DNA of 64,000 nucleotides from Bathymodiolus brooksi (taxonomy: Eukaryota; Mollusca; Bivalvia; Mytilida; Modiolidae), in NCBI GenBank assembly GCA_963680875.1, contig OY804579.1, forward strand, positions 26,273,804-26,337,803, in the 5' to 3' direction. The translations under genes and the position numbers were made by a program. Below, in pieces: positions 21,701 through 34,545 of the stretch (position 1 is the stretch's first letter; every line of letters begins with the position of its first letter). The notes beneath the pieces are model-generated. The model ran no database searches, was not told where the DNA came from, and saw nothing but the letters and a program-made list of their open reading frames with translations.

Positions 21701-24700
21701 TTCTATTCCCTGCAAGCCAAACTTTTCAGATTTATGCACGCTGCAAGTCAAACTTTCAGATTTATACACCCTGCAGGAGAAGCGTTTCAGATTTATACAC
21801 CGTGCAAGACAAACTTTTCAGATTTATACACCCTGCAAGACAAACATTTCAGATTGCTACAAGCTACAAGACAAGCTTTTCAGATTTATGAACACTGCAA
21901 GTCATACTTTCAGATTTATGCACCATGCAAGTCAACCTTTCAGAATTATACACCGTGTAGGAGGAACATTGTAGATTTACACACCCTGCAAGACAAACTT
22001 TTCAGATGTATACACCCTGCAAGACAAACTTTTCAGATTGCTACAAGCTACAAGACAGGCTTTTCAGATTTATGCACGCTGTAAGTCAAATTTTCAGATT
22101 TATGCACCCTTCAAGACAATCTTTCAGGTGTCTATGCCCTGCAGGACAAACGTTGCAGATTTATACTCGGAACAAGCCAAACTTTTCAGATTGATGCACC
22201 CTGCAGGATAAACGTTTCAGATTTATTTCGCCCTGCAAGCCATTTTTTTCAGATTTATACTCCCTGCAAGACAAACTTTTCAGATATCTTTGTGCACCCT
22301 GCAAGTCAAATTTTCAGATTTCTATTCCCTGCAGCCAAACTTTTCAGATTTATGCTCGCTGCAAGTCAAACTTTCAGACTTATACACCATACAAGTCAAA
22401 CTTTCAGAATTATAAACCCTGCAGGAGAAGCGTTTCAGATTTATACACCGTGCAGGACAAACTTTTCAGATGTATACACCCTGCAAGACAAACCTTTCAG
22501 ATTGCTACAAGCTACAAGACAAGCTTTTCAGATTTATGAACGCTGCAAATCATACTTTCAGATTTATACACCATGCAAGTCAACCTTTCAGAATGATACA
22601 CCCTATAGGAGGAACATTACAGATTTACACACCCTGCAAGACAAACTTTTCAGATGTATACACCCTGCAAGACAAACTTTTCAGATTGCTACAAGCTACA
22701 AGACAAGCTTTTCAGATTTATGCACGCTGCAAGTCTAACTTTCAGATTTATGCACCCCGCAACACAATCTTTCAGATTAATACACCATGCAAAACAAACG
22801 TTCAATATTTATGCACCCGGTAAAACAAACTTTTCAGATATAAACACCCTGCAGGACAAATACGATCTATACACTCTGCAAGATATACTTTTCAGAATTA
22901 TACACCCTGCAAGAAAAATGTTTCAGATTTATGCACCTGGTAAGAAAAACTTTTCATATTTATACACCCTGCAGGACAAACGTTGCAGATTTATACTCGG
23001 AACAAGAAAAACTTTTCAGATTGATGCACCCTGCAGGATAAACTTTTCAGATTTAGTTCACCCTGCAAGTAAAACTTTTCAGACTTATACACGCTACAAG
23101 CCAAATTTTTCAGATTTATACTCCCTGCAAGACAAACTTTTCAGATATCTTTGCCTTGCAGGACCAACCGTTTCAGATTTATACACCATACAAGACACTT
23201 TTCAGATTTATACACCCTTGAAGACAAACTTTTCAGATTTATACACCCTTGAAGACAAACTTTTCAGATTGATACACGCTACAAGCCACATTTTTCAGAT
23301 TTATACACCCTGCAGGATAAACGTTTCAAATTGATCACCCTGCCAGACAAACTTTACAGATTTATACACCCTGCTGAATAAGCGTTTCATAGTCAAATTT
23401 TCAGATTTCTTTTCCCTGCAAGCCAAACTTTTCAGATTTATGAACGCTGCAAGTCAAACTTTCAGACTTATACACCATGCAAGTCAACCTTTCAGAATTT
23501 AACACCCTGCAGGAGGAGAAGCGTTTCAGATTTATACACCGTGCAAGACAAACTTTTCAGTTTTATACGCCCTGCAAAACAAACTTTTCAGATTGCTACA
23601 AGGTAAATGTTTTTCAGATTTATGTACGCTGCAAGTCATACTTTCAGATTTATGCCCCCTGCAAGACAAATTTCAGATTGATATACCATGCAAGACAAAC
23701 GTTCCATATTTATACACCCGGTAAAACAAACTTTTCAGATTTAAACACCCTGCAGGACAAATACGATTTATACACTCTGCAAGGCAAACATTTCAGATTT
23801 ATACACCCTGCAAGTCAAATTGTTCAGGTGTCTATGCCCTGCAGGACAAACGTTTAAGATTTATACTCGGAACAAGACAAACGTTTAAGATTTATACTTG
23901 GAACAAGACAAACTTTTCAGATATATACACCCTACAAGTCAATCGTTTCATATTTATACACCCTGCAGGACAAACGTTTCAGATTTATACACGCTACCAG
24001 CCATATTTTTCAGATTTATACACCATTCAAGACAAGCCTTTCAGATTGATACACGATACAAGTCAAGCTTTTCATATTCATACACCCTGCAGGACAAACG
24101 TTTCAGAATTATACACCGTCCAAAACAAGCTTTTCAGATTTATACACCCTGCAGGACAATTTTGCAGATTTCTCTGCCTTGCAGGACCAACTGTTTCAGA
24201 TTTATACTCCCTTCAAGACACACTTTTCAGATATATACACCCTGCAAGCCGAACTTTTCAGATATATACACCCTGCAAGCCAAACTTTTCAGATTTATTC
24301 ACCCTGCAGGATAAACGTTTCAGATTGATACAAGGTACAAAACAACCTTTCAGATTTACGCACCCTGCAAGACAAACTTTCAGAATTCTACACCCTGCAA
24401 GATCAACGTTCCATATTTATGCACCCTGTAAAACAATTTTTTAAGATTTATGTACCCTGCAGGACAAATCAGATTTATACACCCTACAAGACAAACTTTT
24501 CAGAATTATACACGCTGCAAGACGTTTCAGAATTATGGAACTGGTAAAACAAACTGTTAAGATTAATACATCCTGCAAGACAAACTTTTAAGATCTATAA
24601 CCCTATAAGCCAAACTTTTCAGATTGGTATGCCCTGCACAACAAGCGTTTCAGATGTATACCCCAACAAGACAAACTTTTCAGATTCATACAGCCAACAA

Positions 24701-27396
24701 GCCAAACTTTTCAGATGTATACAGCTTGAAGGATAAACGTTTCAGATTGATACAAGATACAGGACAAACTTTTCAGATTTATGCACGCTGCAAGTCAAGC
24801 TCTCAGATTGATACACCCTGCAAGACAAACGTACCATATTCATAACCCCGGTAAAACAAACTTTTCAGATTTATACACCCTGCAGGACAAATCAGATTTA
24901 CACACCCTGGAAGACAAACATATTAGAATTATACACCCTGCAAGACAAACGTTTAAGATTTATACACCTGGCAAGACAAACTTTTCAGATTAATACAGCA
25001 TGCAGGACAAACGTATTAGAATTATATCTTTGCCTTGCAGGACAATCGTTTCAGATTTATACACCCAACAAGACAAACTTTGCAGATTGATACACCCTGC
25101 AAGGCAAACTTTTCAGATTTATGCACCCTGCAGGATAAACGTTTCAGATGTATGCACAATGAAGGACATACGTTTCAGATTTATGCACCCTGCAATACAA
25201 ACTTTCAGATTTATACACCCTACAAGACAACCGTTCCATATTTATACACCTGGTAAAACACACTTTTCAGATTTATGCAACCTGCAGGACAAATCAGATT
25301 TATACACCCTGCAAGACAAACTTTTCAGAATTATACATCCTGCAAGACAAATGTTTCAGATTGAAACACTTGGTAAGGCAAACTTTTCAGATTTATACAC
25401 GCTCACAGAAAGTCAAACTCTCAGATTTATACACCCTGCAAGTCAAACTTTTCAGGTTTATGCACCCTGCAGGTTAAACGTTTCAGATTGATACATCCTG
25501 CAGGGCAAACTTTTCAGATTTATACACCCTACAAGCCAAACTTTTCAGATTTATATACCCTGCAGGACAAACGTTTCAGATTTATGCACCCTGCAATACA
25601 AACTTTCAGATTTATACACCCTGCAAGACAACCGTTTCATATTTATACACCTGGTAAAACAAACTTTTCAGATGTATGCACCCTGCAGGACATATCAGAT
25701 TTATACACACTGCAAGACAAACTTTTCAGAATTATACACCCTGGAAGACAAATTTTCAGATTTAAACACTTGGTAAGACAAACTTTTCAGATTGATACAC
25801 CTCACAGAAAGTCAAACTTTCAGATTTACACACACTGCAAGTCAAACTTTTCAGATTTATGCACCCTGCAGGATATATGTTCCAGATATATACACCCTGC
25901 AGGCCAAGCTTTTTTCAGATTTATACACCCTGCAGGACAAACGTTTCAGATAAATACACCCTGCAAGACAAACCTTTCAGATTTATACCAGCCACAAGCC
26001 AAATTGTTCAAATTTATGCACCCTGCAAGATAAACTTTTGAGATTTCTCTGCCTTGCAGGACCAACCGTTTCAGAATTATACACTCTGCAAGACAAACTT
26101 GTCAAATTTATGCACCCTGCAAGATAAAAGTTTCAGATTGATACACACTACAACACAAACTTTTTCAGATGTATACACCTTGCAGGATAAACGTTTCAGA
26201 TTGATACACCCTGCAAGACAAACTTTGCAGATTAATGCACCCTGAAGGATAAGCATGTTAGATTTATACAACTTTAAGACAAGCTTTTCAGATTTATACA
26301 CTCTGCAGGATAAACGTTTCAGATTGATACAAGCTGCAAGACAAACTTTCAGATTTATACACTCTACAAGACAAACTTTCAGATTTATGCACTCTGCAGG
26401 ATAAACGTTTTAGAATGATACAAGGTACAGGACAAACTTTCAGATGTATACACCCTGCAAGACAAATGTTCCATATTATACACCCGGTAAAGCAAACTTT
26501 TCAGAGTTATACATCCGGCAGGTCAAATCAGATTTATACACACTGCAAGACAAACTTTTCAGAATTATACACCCTGCAAGACGTTTCAGATTTATACACC
26601 TGGTAAGAAAAACTTTTCAGATTAATACAGCCTACAAGGCAAACTGTCCAGGTGTATACACCCTGCAGGACAAAGGTTTCAGAATTAGACACCTTGCAAG
26701 ACAAGCTTTTCAGATTTATACACCCCGTAAGACAATTGCCTTGCAGGACGAATAGTTTCCGATTTATACACCCTCTGCAAGACAAACTGTTCAGATTTAT
26801 ACGCCTGGCAGGACAAATCAGATTTATACATACTGCAAGGCAAACCTTTCAGAATTATGCACCCTGCAAGAGGTTTCAAATTTATAAACCTTGTAAGACA
26901 AGCTTTTCAGATTAATACACCTTGCAGGACAAATGGTTCAGATTTATGCACCCTGCAAGACAAACTTTTCAGATCTATGCATCCTACAAACCAACTTTTC
27001 AGATTTATACACCAACAAGTCAAACTTTTCAGATTTCTATGCCCTGCAGGACAAACGTTTCAGATTTATACCTCTAAAAAGACAAACTTTTCAGATTGAT
27101 ACAGCCTACATGCCAAACTTCTCAGATGTATACACCCTGCAGGACAAACGTTTCAGAATTATGCACCCTGCAACCCAATTTTTTCAGATATGTACACCGC
27201 GTAAGACTATTGTTCAGATTTCTCTGCCTTCCAGGACGAATAGTTTTCGATTTATACACCCCTACAAGACAAACTTTTCAGATTTATACACCCTGCAAGC
27301 CAAGCGTTTCAGATGTATACACCATGCAAGACAAACGTTCCATATTAATACATCCGGTAAAACAAACTTTTCAGATTTATACACCCTGCAGGAAAA
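18785..27396. repeat. Main 31-bp satellite array (about 8.6 kb, about 280 units)
   Basis: Unit of 31 bp: CAGATTTATACACCCTGCAA followed by GACAAACTTTT. Spacing was checked directly (for example cagatttatacac at 21788 and 21819). Single units vary by 5-20 percent and between 29 and 32 bp. Because 31 is not a multiple of three and the unit lacks stops in all three forward frames, the array shows many long forward frames. All reduce to a 31-residue periodic peptide (phrases such as QIYTPCKTNFSDLYTLQDK) and are not genes. The minus strand has a TAA in the unit, giving only short frames. Marked variants (gctacaagctacaag, tatactcggaacaag, ttgccttgcaggaccaa) recur and show multi-unit duplications of about 400 and 620 bp. 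The array ends at 'caccctgcaggaaaatgtaa'. Confidence 0.95.
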
Positions 27397-27462
27397 TGTA
27401 AAATTTTGAAAAAATGAAAACCTTTCATTTGGCAGAAGTTATCCAACATTAAAAAGCTTTTA

Positions 27463-28495
27463 GGGACCGGTCATTATTTATATCCAGGGGGCGGCAAAAA
27501 GGTAGGGAGGGTCATGAAAAAATGGAAATTGATAGAAGGGGGGTCACCGCTTTTCTGGTTGATCAAGCAGGGGATCATGATTTGTTTTAAACATACACTA
27601 TAGATACAATTTATTTGCATGTAAAGTGAAAATAAATATATTCAGCCGAAAAAAAATGTCTCCTTTTCATACGTTTTGCCAAATATCAAACTGTCACTAT
27701 ATATAAATAAATATATATGTATAGAGTACATAGGAACGAGGCTTTCTGATTTCTATTTGTGTTGTGTTAAATTTAATTGAAATTTGATTTGGCCTTTTAA
27801 CTTCTTTCTGCATTTTTTTTATTTTTTCCTTTTTTTTGGTTGTGTGTAATATTAATACTATTCATTGAACTGTGTTGGAATCATCTTTAAAATAAACCCA
27901 TAATGGGAAATAAGGCTTTGAAATACATTATCTTTTGATAGTTTTTTGCACTATGAATATTTTCTCAATTGTTTTGTTGTATTATAAAGTATCTTTGAAT
28001 TTGTAAATTTCTATTATCATAATACTGTTGATTTGAGATTAATTGTGAAACTGAAGATTAAAATAATATTTCAATATATTAAAGAAAACTATTGTTATAG
28101 TACATTGTATTTATGGCAAAATTTCTTGATGCAGCTTCTTTAATTAGTGGGCTCCTGGCTTGTTGAAGACTGAAGAAATTGTCTTACAACAAAGTGACTT
28201 AAGGGTATCTTTTTCATTAGATGTGGTTGTGGTTGCCTTCATGAACACAGAAGGACCTTTAGTTCCATTTCCTATGAGCTACTATCCTTGTTAAAAGGAA
28301 TTTATAGCAACATATGAAAATAGAAGCCTTTCAACAATAATCAGGAAAGGGGGGTCAAAAGATTTGAAGTAGTTGAAAAAGGGGGGTAAAAGTTTTAACA
28401 CAACTTAAAAAGGGGGTCATTTATGTTTGCTCATTCCAAATTTACATCTTGCCGCTCCCCCCCCCCCCTCCTGGTGATAAATAATGACCGGTCCC
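27463..28495. mobile_element. Non-autonomous DNA transposon with inverted ends and TTA target duplication
   Basis: The left end GGGACCGGTCATTATTTAT (27463) is the reverse complement of the right end (28477-28495); the match continues with CCAGG and G-rich sequence. TTA directly precedes the left end (27460-27462) and follows the right end (28496-28498), consistent with a 3-bp target duplication as in PIF/Harbinger-type elements. The interior (1033 bp) has no long frame, shows G-rich/C-rich subterminal tracts (aaggggggtcaaaag, gctccccccccccccc) and no transposase, so it would need one in trans. Superfamily assignment is an inference from TSD length only. Confidence 0.75.
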
Positions 28496-28498
28496 TTA

Positions 28499-29689
28499 TT
28501 TAATAAAAACCAATAGTTTACTTATGAAATATTGTATATCTATCATGACTGTTTTCCCCCATTTTTGAGATAAAACACAAGAAATCACTGCGTTTTCGAT
28601 TGAAATGTTTCCTATTTTGAATATAAATCAGCACCCTGTTATTCAAAATACACTTCTTGTTATTACCTATAAGCAACAACATTAAGTTGCATCATAATTT
28701 CTATATTTTATATATTTTCTATTATGTAAACATGACAAAAATCGAAAAATGAGAGATAAGGGAAATTCTAATAATATTCCAAAATTCCTATTTTGCATAT
28801 ATATTTGTAAGCAATTGCTTTTATTGGTCCTATACAGTTTTAAATGTTACTATGTTGTGATTTGCTTTACCTAATTGTTTTATTAAAAATGACATATTGC
28901 ACAAACCACTTTTTATTTTAAATATTACAAATGGGCTACATAGAGAATGCAAACAAAGAAGACGTATATTTTGTTTTAATAATTTGAAGGATAAAAGTCC
29001 TCAAATTGCTTTGATGCATGATTGGTTTGACTACACTTTCATTGGGTGCTCTTTTTTCCACATTTAAAACTGTACCTGTTAAACAACTATGCATGTTGAA
29101 GTAGTGAGAGGGGTGTATAAAATCTCACGAAAAAAATATTTTCCCCTATCTAGATTTTTCTAGACTTTTGATATGGTATTGAGAAGACATCATTTTGACA
29201 CAAGAACATTCAGTGTTTAATTCTTTTGCAATTAGTTTGAGGTTTGGCTATTTTTTTCCATAGATTGACTGGATTAATAGACTCAACAATGGCATTAGAG
29301 ATTATGTTTGCGTTGTAATCAAATTTGTTACCAAAACAAACTTCTTGTTTAACACAACAACTCATCTTTCGGAATGTATGAGATACTATTTTATCTAATT
29401 AAGTCACCAAATCTAATCTATGTAATGCGGAGTATTTAATTGAATTATCTTGATCCATCATTCTTAAATTAAAGTTTCGAATACGTTTTTTAAATACATA
29501 AAAGCTTCTTGAATATCACCACTCTGCTATCCACAAGACAAATTGACTAGAGATATAAACAAAAACTACAAAAAGTTTGATAGTAATACGATCAAATACA
29601 ACACGATTTTGAAAAAATCTTATTATATAATGCCTTCAGCTTATAATAATACTGCTTAACGAGCACTTTCTATTTAAAACAGCTCACGT
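28499..29689. other. Non-coding AT-rich spacer
   Basis: Stops in all frames. I see no RNA gene, repeat or domain. Confidence 0.45.
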
Positions 29690-31296
29690 TACACAACAAA
29701 TTAGGGGAAAAAGATCTCCAAAGATGTGTATTCAACAGATTATGTAAAGAAAATTCAAGCTCAACAGTACTTTAACACAGTCTGCCATTATCTCGGGAGC
29801 TCTTAGTCAAATTCAAATTTCGGAACATGCACGAAAAATCAGACCAAACACTTTATTCAGACGAGACTAGAAAAAAACGGACAATCTTATGGGTCTTTCG
29901 TTTCAATTGACAAAGACAAAAATATACATATTCTTGGATTACGTCAAATGTCCAGCAAGTCATCCACAACCAAACTAGCAACACTATAAACAATATTACA
30001 TGATATTGAGGAAAGGAGATAAACCTTCAGATCGGAAATACTGAAACAAGCACAGCCTACAAAATTATTTGAAATATTTCATCCACAATGTACGATCGCG
30101 CCGAAACTGAAAAACGGCATTCCATGAACTACTAAAATTATACAGTAAAAATTTATTCAAAGAACATATGTTGAATTATGATGAACTTAGCCATGAAGAT
30201 CAATGTTTAGTGACAAAACTGTACAGTTTTTCCTGTGGCCTTCAGTTGCTGGTAAGCATTGTAGAGCGTATGAATACAATTTTTAAGGAATGGAAAAAAG
30301 GGAAAGAAATAACTAATAAAACTTATGGAAATTATTCATCTAATGATTCTTCCACAATTATGTTTGCTAGGGAATCTTGCAAAGCATTTGCAACTGGGGA
30401 AGACAAGAAAATGGCGCTACTCTAGAATTTATAACATGTCTGAGGCGAAACAGAATTTACTCTTGCCCTATCGAACCATTTCGTGGAAATCGTTTCAATA
30501 TCATTTTTCACAATGCCAGTTCTATTTATTACTTGCACAATCATATCATCAATTTCCTGGACAATGTTAAAAGTGAAGGTAGGAGTCGAAATTTGAATCA
30601 GCTATTGCAAAACGTACAAGAAAACTGCACGATAAACAAACACATCATAGGATGTAGAACACTGGGAATCTTCAACAAATGTAGTACAACCCCAATGTGG
30701 AAGCTGCTTGAAGATGACAATATCCACATATTAGATATGAATTTACATTATCAAATGTTAGCGGAATTTATTGAAAAAAAACGGCATCAGACGTTGAACA
30801 TCGTAAAGACTTTATAACTGGAGAAAATATTCCCTTTGAGAATGTCAGTATCAAGAAAGATGATATATGGTCTGTTCTGGTAAATGAAACTATTGAACTT
30901 TGGATATTGATGTGTTCGTCCGTTCCTAAACAATTAAAGAAAAAGGTGAACTTTCCTCTCCCTGATGGCATCCACTCTTAATACAGTGAAGAAGTACGAG
31001 AAAAGCTAAAATCTGCAAAGTTACACAAAAAGTTCCAAGAACGGACATTTGGCTATCTTGATTGGATGTTACATCACCTACCACACGCCTCACGAATAAG
31101 TAATAAAGCACACTTAATGTTCACAGCTAACAAAACGTTGTCGTGGCTCAATGAGAAATAGGAAAATGAAATTGAAAAATTAGTCAAATGGGCAAATTCG
31201 GAAATTAAACAAATAAAACAAACAGAGAAGTCAAGGTTGAAAATGCTACAAGATGAACTGGAACAAATAAAATATACAAAGGGAGAAGAATGCTAG
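29690..31296 (+). pseudogene. Pseudogene of an unnamed multicopy invertebrate family
   Basis: Fragments read in order on the plus strand, over at least three frames: LSQIQISEHARK and QTLYSDE (29800-29860); GQSYGSFVSIDKDKNIHILG and LRQMSSKS (29890-29960); MYDRAETEKRHSMN (30090-30130); LYSFSCGLQLLVSIVE and ARESCKAFATG (30220-30405); EPFRGNRFNIIFHNASSIYY and IIGCRTLGIFNK (30470-30680). The last part is KKKVNFPLPDGIHS, a TAA at 30979-30981, FQERTFGYLDWMLHHLPHAS, AHLMFTANKTLSWLNEK and a Lys/Glu-rich coiled tail to TAG 31294-31296. I believe similar proteins are multicopy in cnidarian and mollusc genomes, which hints at a mobile origin, but I know no domain name and give no function. At least five stops or shifts are present. 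Confidence 0.55.
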
Positions 31297-33585
31297 AGCA
31301 ATACAAGCAAAACTTATATCAGAGAACACAAAGCACCAATTCAAGTGTAATGTATGAATTGTGGGATGCCAAGGAGCAAATAGAATTACATTTACAGAAA
31401 TGAAAGGAGTAAAGCATAAAACTGACTGTGTAAAAGACCATTTAAAGTTTTGCAACATAGTTCTGCAGCAGCAAGTGTCTGATACATCCTTATTTCAGAC
31501 TTCTGGAATTCAAGCAAGACAATCAAACTAAAAGTCTTGGTACAAAGCCTGAAATCTATTGTGGATCAATACAGACAACATACACGTAAGTTCTTTCTTC
31601 TCAATGATATATATATATATATATACATATGAGCAACAATCACTCACTCAGCTATTACTTTAAAGAATGCACAAAACTTAATTGCATAAGTATATATAGC
31701 CTTCATGTTGTTTAAAAGAAAGCTCATTTTAAATATCAACGAAAGGCTTTCTATCACAGAAAACAAAATTGAAGCATAAGCTATAAAAATAGTATATTAA
31801 ATTTCTAAGAATAATTAATAATTGGAAATTCTAATATGGCGTGATGCTTTCGCTTTGTAAACAAACCTATTCTCTAAATAGCACAATTATTTATAGGACA
31901 TGCGCGAAGTTCTATCGGTGTTTTCCAGTGTTTTTCACTATTTGATCACGTAAGCCAGCAATTGATGTAATAAAAGTAGAAATTAATCATGCTTTCTTTG
32001 AATCTTAATGGAATATTTGTCTTAACTATGCTTAAAAAGTAATATTTTCTTGAATGGGGTGGTCCTACACTAACGGCTCTCACGACTGTTCCGTTAACTT
32101 CGCAACACCCCCTTGAAAAAACACATATTGTTGCGTCATCGTTTTCTCCGATTACAAACAATATACAGAACCGTGGTGCATACAAATATAAAAATTCTAG
32201 AATTGTTTCTTGACATAAAATTGTTTCCGGAAAAAATACTTCAGACAACCATCTATCGACTTTGACTTTTATAATGTGTCGTCATCCGGTGACGTAGTTT
32301 ACAAGGAACGCTTGTGACATGGACACTAGCTGGTTACACTCGTTGCAACTTCGGCTGATTCGTATCTTCATCATACCTCGTCGGTATTACGATAGCTCCC
32401 ATTGGAACTACTTTCGGAAATCTTCAATGAAGGAGGTATTAAAATAATTTTACTTTCGAATATTCGTCCAATAATAATACATTTTCATTCGTCGCAATCT
32501 CGGCTGATTCGGTACTTTCATCAAAGACCAATATTTTTCAAAGCAAACTCTATACACTCATTTATTATCGCAATTTTAGAACTTATTCGCGGTGCGCAAT
32601 GTTTGATTGAATTGATACGGTCTTCAGGCGAAGAAATGTGACGCGTAGACGCATATCAAATACCGTATTACAGCCGAGGTATTGAGGGAGAGAAGCGGAC
32701 TCACCCGAGGTTTACCGATTGTAGCTGGTTACTGATTTAGTTTACGACTTTGTGAGGATTTTACTTCTTTAAGTAGCTAAATGCAAAATGCCATCAAATT
32801 GGAAAATATCAGTAACTTACATCACCGTCTAGTTATCAATGTAGGAAAACTACTGTAAACATGAAAATTCGTTGATTTTGATATGTTATACATTTCCATT
32901 ATTACGGACTTCCATTCAAAATATAAGTTAGATTTTTTCTACTAGAATCGAAATAATTCATGGCAGCCATAGTTTGTATAGCATAGGTAACATTATTTTC
33001 GTTCAATTTAGTCATTACTTTTCTGTAATTCATCGTAGAATGCAAAATTGTCATTCGGGGAGGTAATCGGAACAGCCAAGTCCTTCGGTATCCACATGGC
33101 CGCATTGACTTACAAAATTACTGTAAATGCCCTAATAGAATCGAAATAATTCTCCCATGTCTTTTTTTATGTTCATTTTAACATGGTTAGGCATTATATT
33201 TGTCTAAATTTGTATAAAATATCGAAAATTATTTATAATGACTCCCCATGTTAAAATGAGCATACCATTTGAGACTTTAAAACAAAAAGTATGTTTTCTT
33301 AGAAAGATCAAAGTGTCTTCGTGTTTGAACTCATGAAGAGTATAACCCTGCTTAGCCTTCTTCGAAATTATTTTATAAATATATTTTAAAAGTGTTTGCT
33401 AATTTTTGAATAAACAATTATTTTCTAAAAACAGCTATTCTTATTTCTTTCTTGTTTAAATTTATTCAAGCTGTATTGTATTACTCTGATTAGTCTTCCT
33501 GTAAAATCTGACAATTAATTTTTAAAATATTGGATATGAAAGAATTCGTGAGAGATGAATTCAAGGACATTATGCTATTATACTA
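31297..33585. other. Non-coding region with small repeats
   Basis: No supported gene. Noted are a (TA)n run at 31608-31625; a short duplicated phrase 'cgcaatctcggctgattcg' (32336-32365, 32494-32522); and a repeated 'tagaatcgaaataattc' (about 32942 and 33136). A 100-codon minus frame at 31946-32248 has no recognisable content. Confidence 0.4.
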
Positions 33586-33616
33586 CCCCCCCCCCCCCCC
33601 CCCCACACACACACAC
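33586..33616. repeat. Poly-C followed by (AC)n
   Basis: A run of 19 C (33586-33604) followed by six AC units, next to a G-rich 'gaggcggtggagggg' stretch. Confidence 0.95.
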
Positions 33617-33727
33617 CTACCACCACTGAGAGGCGGTGGAGGGGTACGGAAAACGAATAAAATCATTAGTAATAAAACTAATTCAATCAACTATTAGTCT
33701 AATTTAAAAATAAAATACAATATTCAT

Positions 33728-34545
33728 CCCTACAAGCCAAATTACGTTGTCAAAACAATGTGACAACGTAACATTTTCGTTCTTACAACGTAAGAATATT
33801 ACGTTTAAACTATGCTGATATGTAGATTCCCTGGACGTAAATACCACGTTGTGGTACTACGTAGTTAAAGCCCGTTCTACAAGCAAACGGCAACCATCAC
33901 CATATAAGGTCGTGTACACAACGTAACTACCAACCAACACAGGATCTCAACACAGGACCTTTATACGAGGTAACAACAACCAATTAAGGACATTTACACA
34001 ACGTAGCTACCAACCATCATAGGACCTTGATACGACGTAACAACAACCATCGAAGGACCATTACCCAACGTAATTACAACCATCCAAGGACCTTTATATG
34101 ACGTAATTACAACCACCAAGGGACCTTTACACATCGTAACTACGACCACCTAAGGACCTTTACACATCGTAACTACGACCAACTAAGGACCTTTAGACAT
34201 CGTAACTACGACCACCTAGGGACCTTTACACATCGTAACTATGACCACCTAAGGACCTTTACACATCGTAACTACGACCACCTAAGGACCTTTACACATC
34301 GTAAGTACGACCACCTAAGGACCTTTAGACATCGTAACTACGACCACCTAGGGTCCTTTACACATCGTAACTACGACCACCTAAGGACCTTTACACATCG
34401 TAACTACGACCACCTAAGGACCTTTAGACTACAACTATCTCTTTATAGTTATACAAGTGACTACAAAAATGTACAACCGTACAAGGACCTTTATAGCCAA
34501 ATTATGTTGTCAACATTTTGTGACAATGTAATTTGGACAGTAGGG
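33728..34545. mobile_element. ACGT-rich foldback element with 33-bp internal repeats, copy A
   Basis: The ends are inverted: CCCTACAAGCCAAATTACG at the left, and at the right the reverse complement of CCCTACTGTCCAAATTAC (to 34545). Just inside the left end lies a short hairpin (TTACGTTGTC ... GACAACGTAA). The middle holds about 14 direct repeats of a 33-bp unit (ACCACCTAAGGACCTTTACA + CATCGTAACTACG). There is no coding capacity; one frame of the 33-bp unit is open only because it is 11 codons long. No clear target duplication is seen. Confidence 0.7.

Noticed and set aside
14968..27396. Possible CRISPR array (regular short repeats)
   Set aside because: Units are contiguous without unique spacers, vary in sequence, and sit in eukaryotic DNA.
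15611..27409. Many forward ORFs of 60-226 codons
   Set aside because: All are translations of the stop-free 31-bp satellite (the same 31-residue periodic peptide). There is no start context, no unique sequence and no domain.
31946..32248. Minus-strand ORF of 100 codons
   Set aside because: No domain, no neighbours of the same kind, and the length is within chance for this much sequence.
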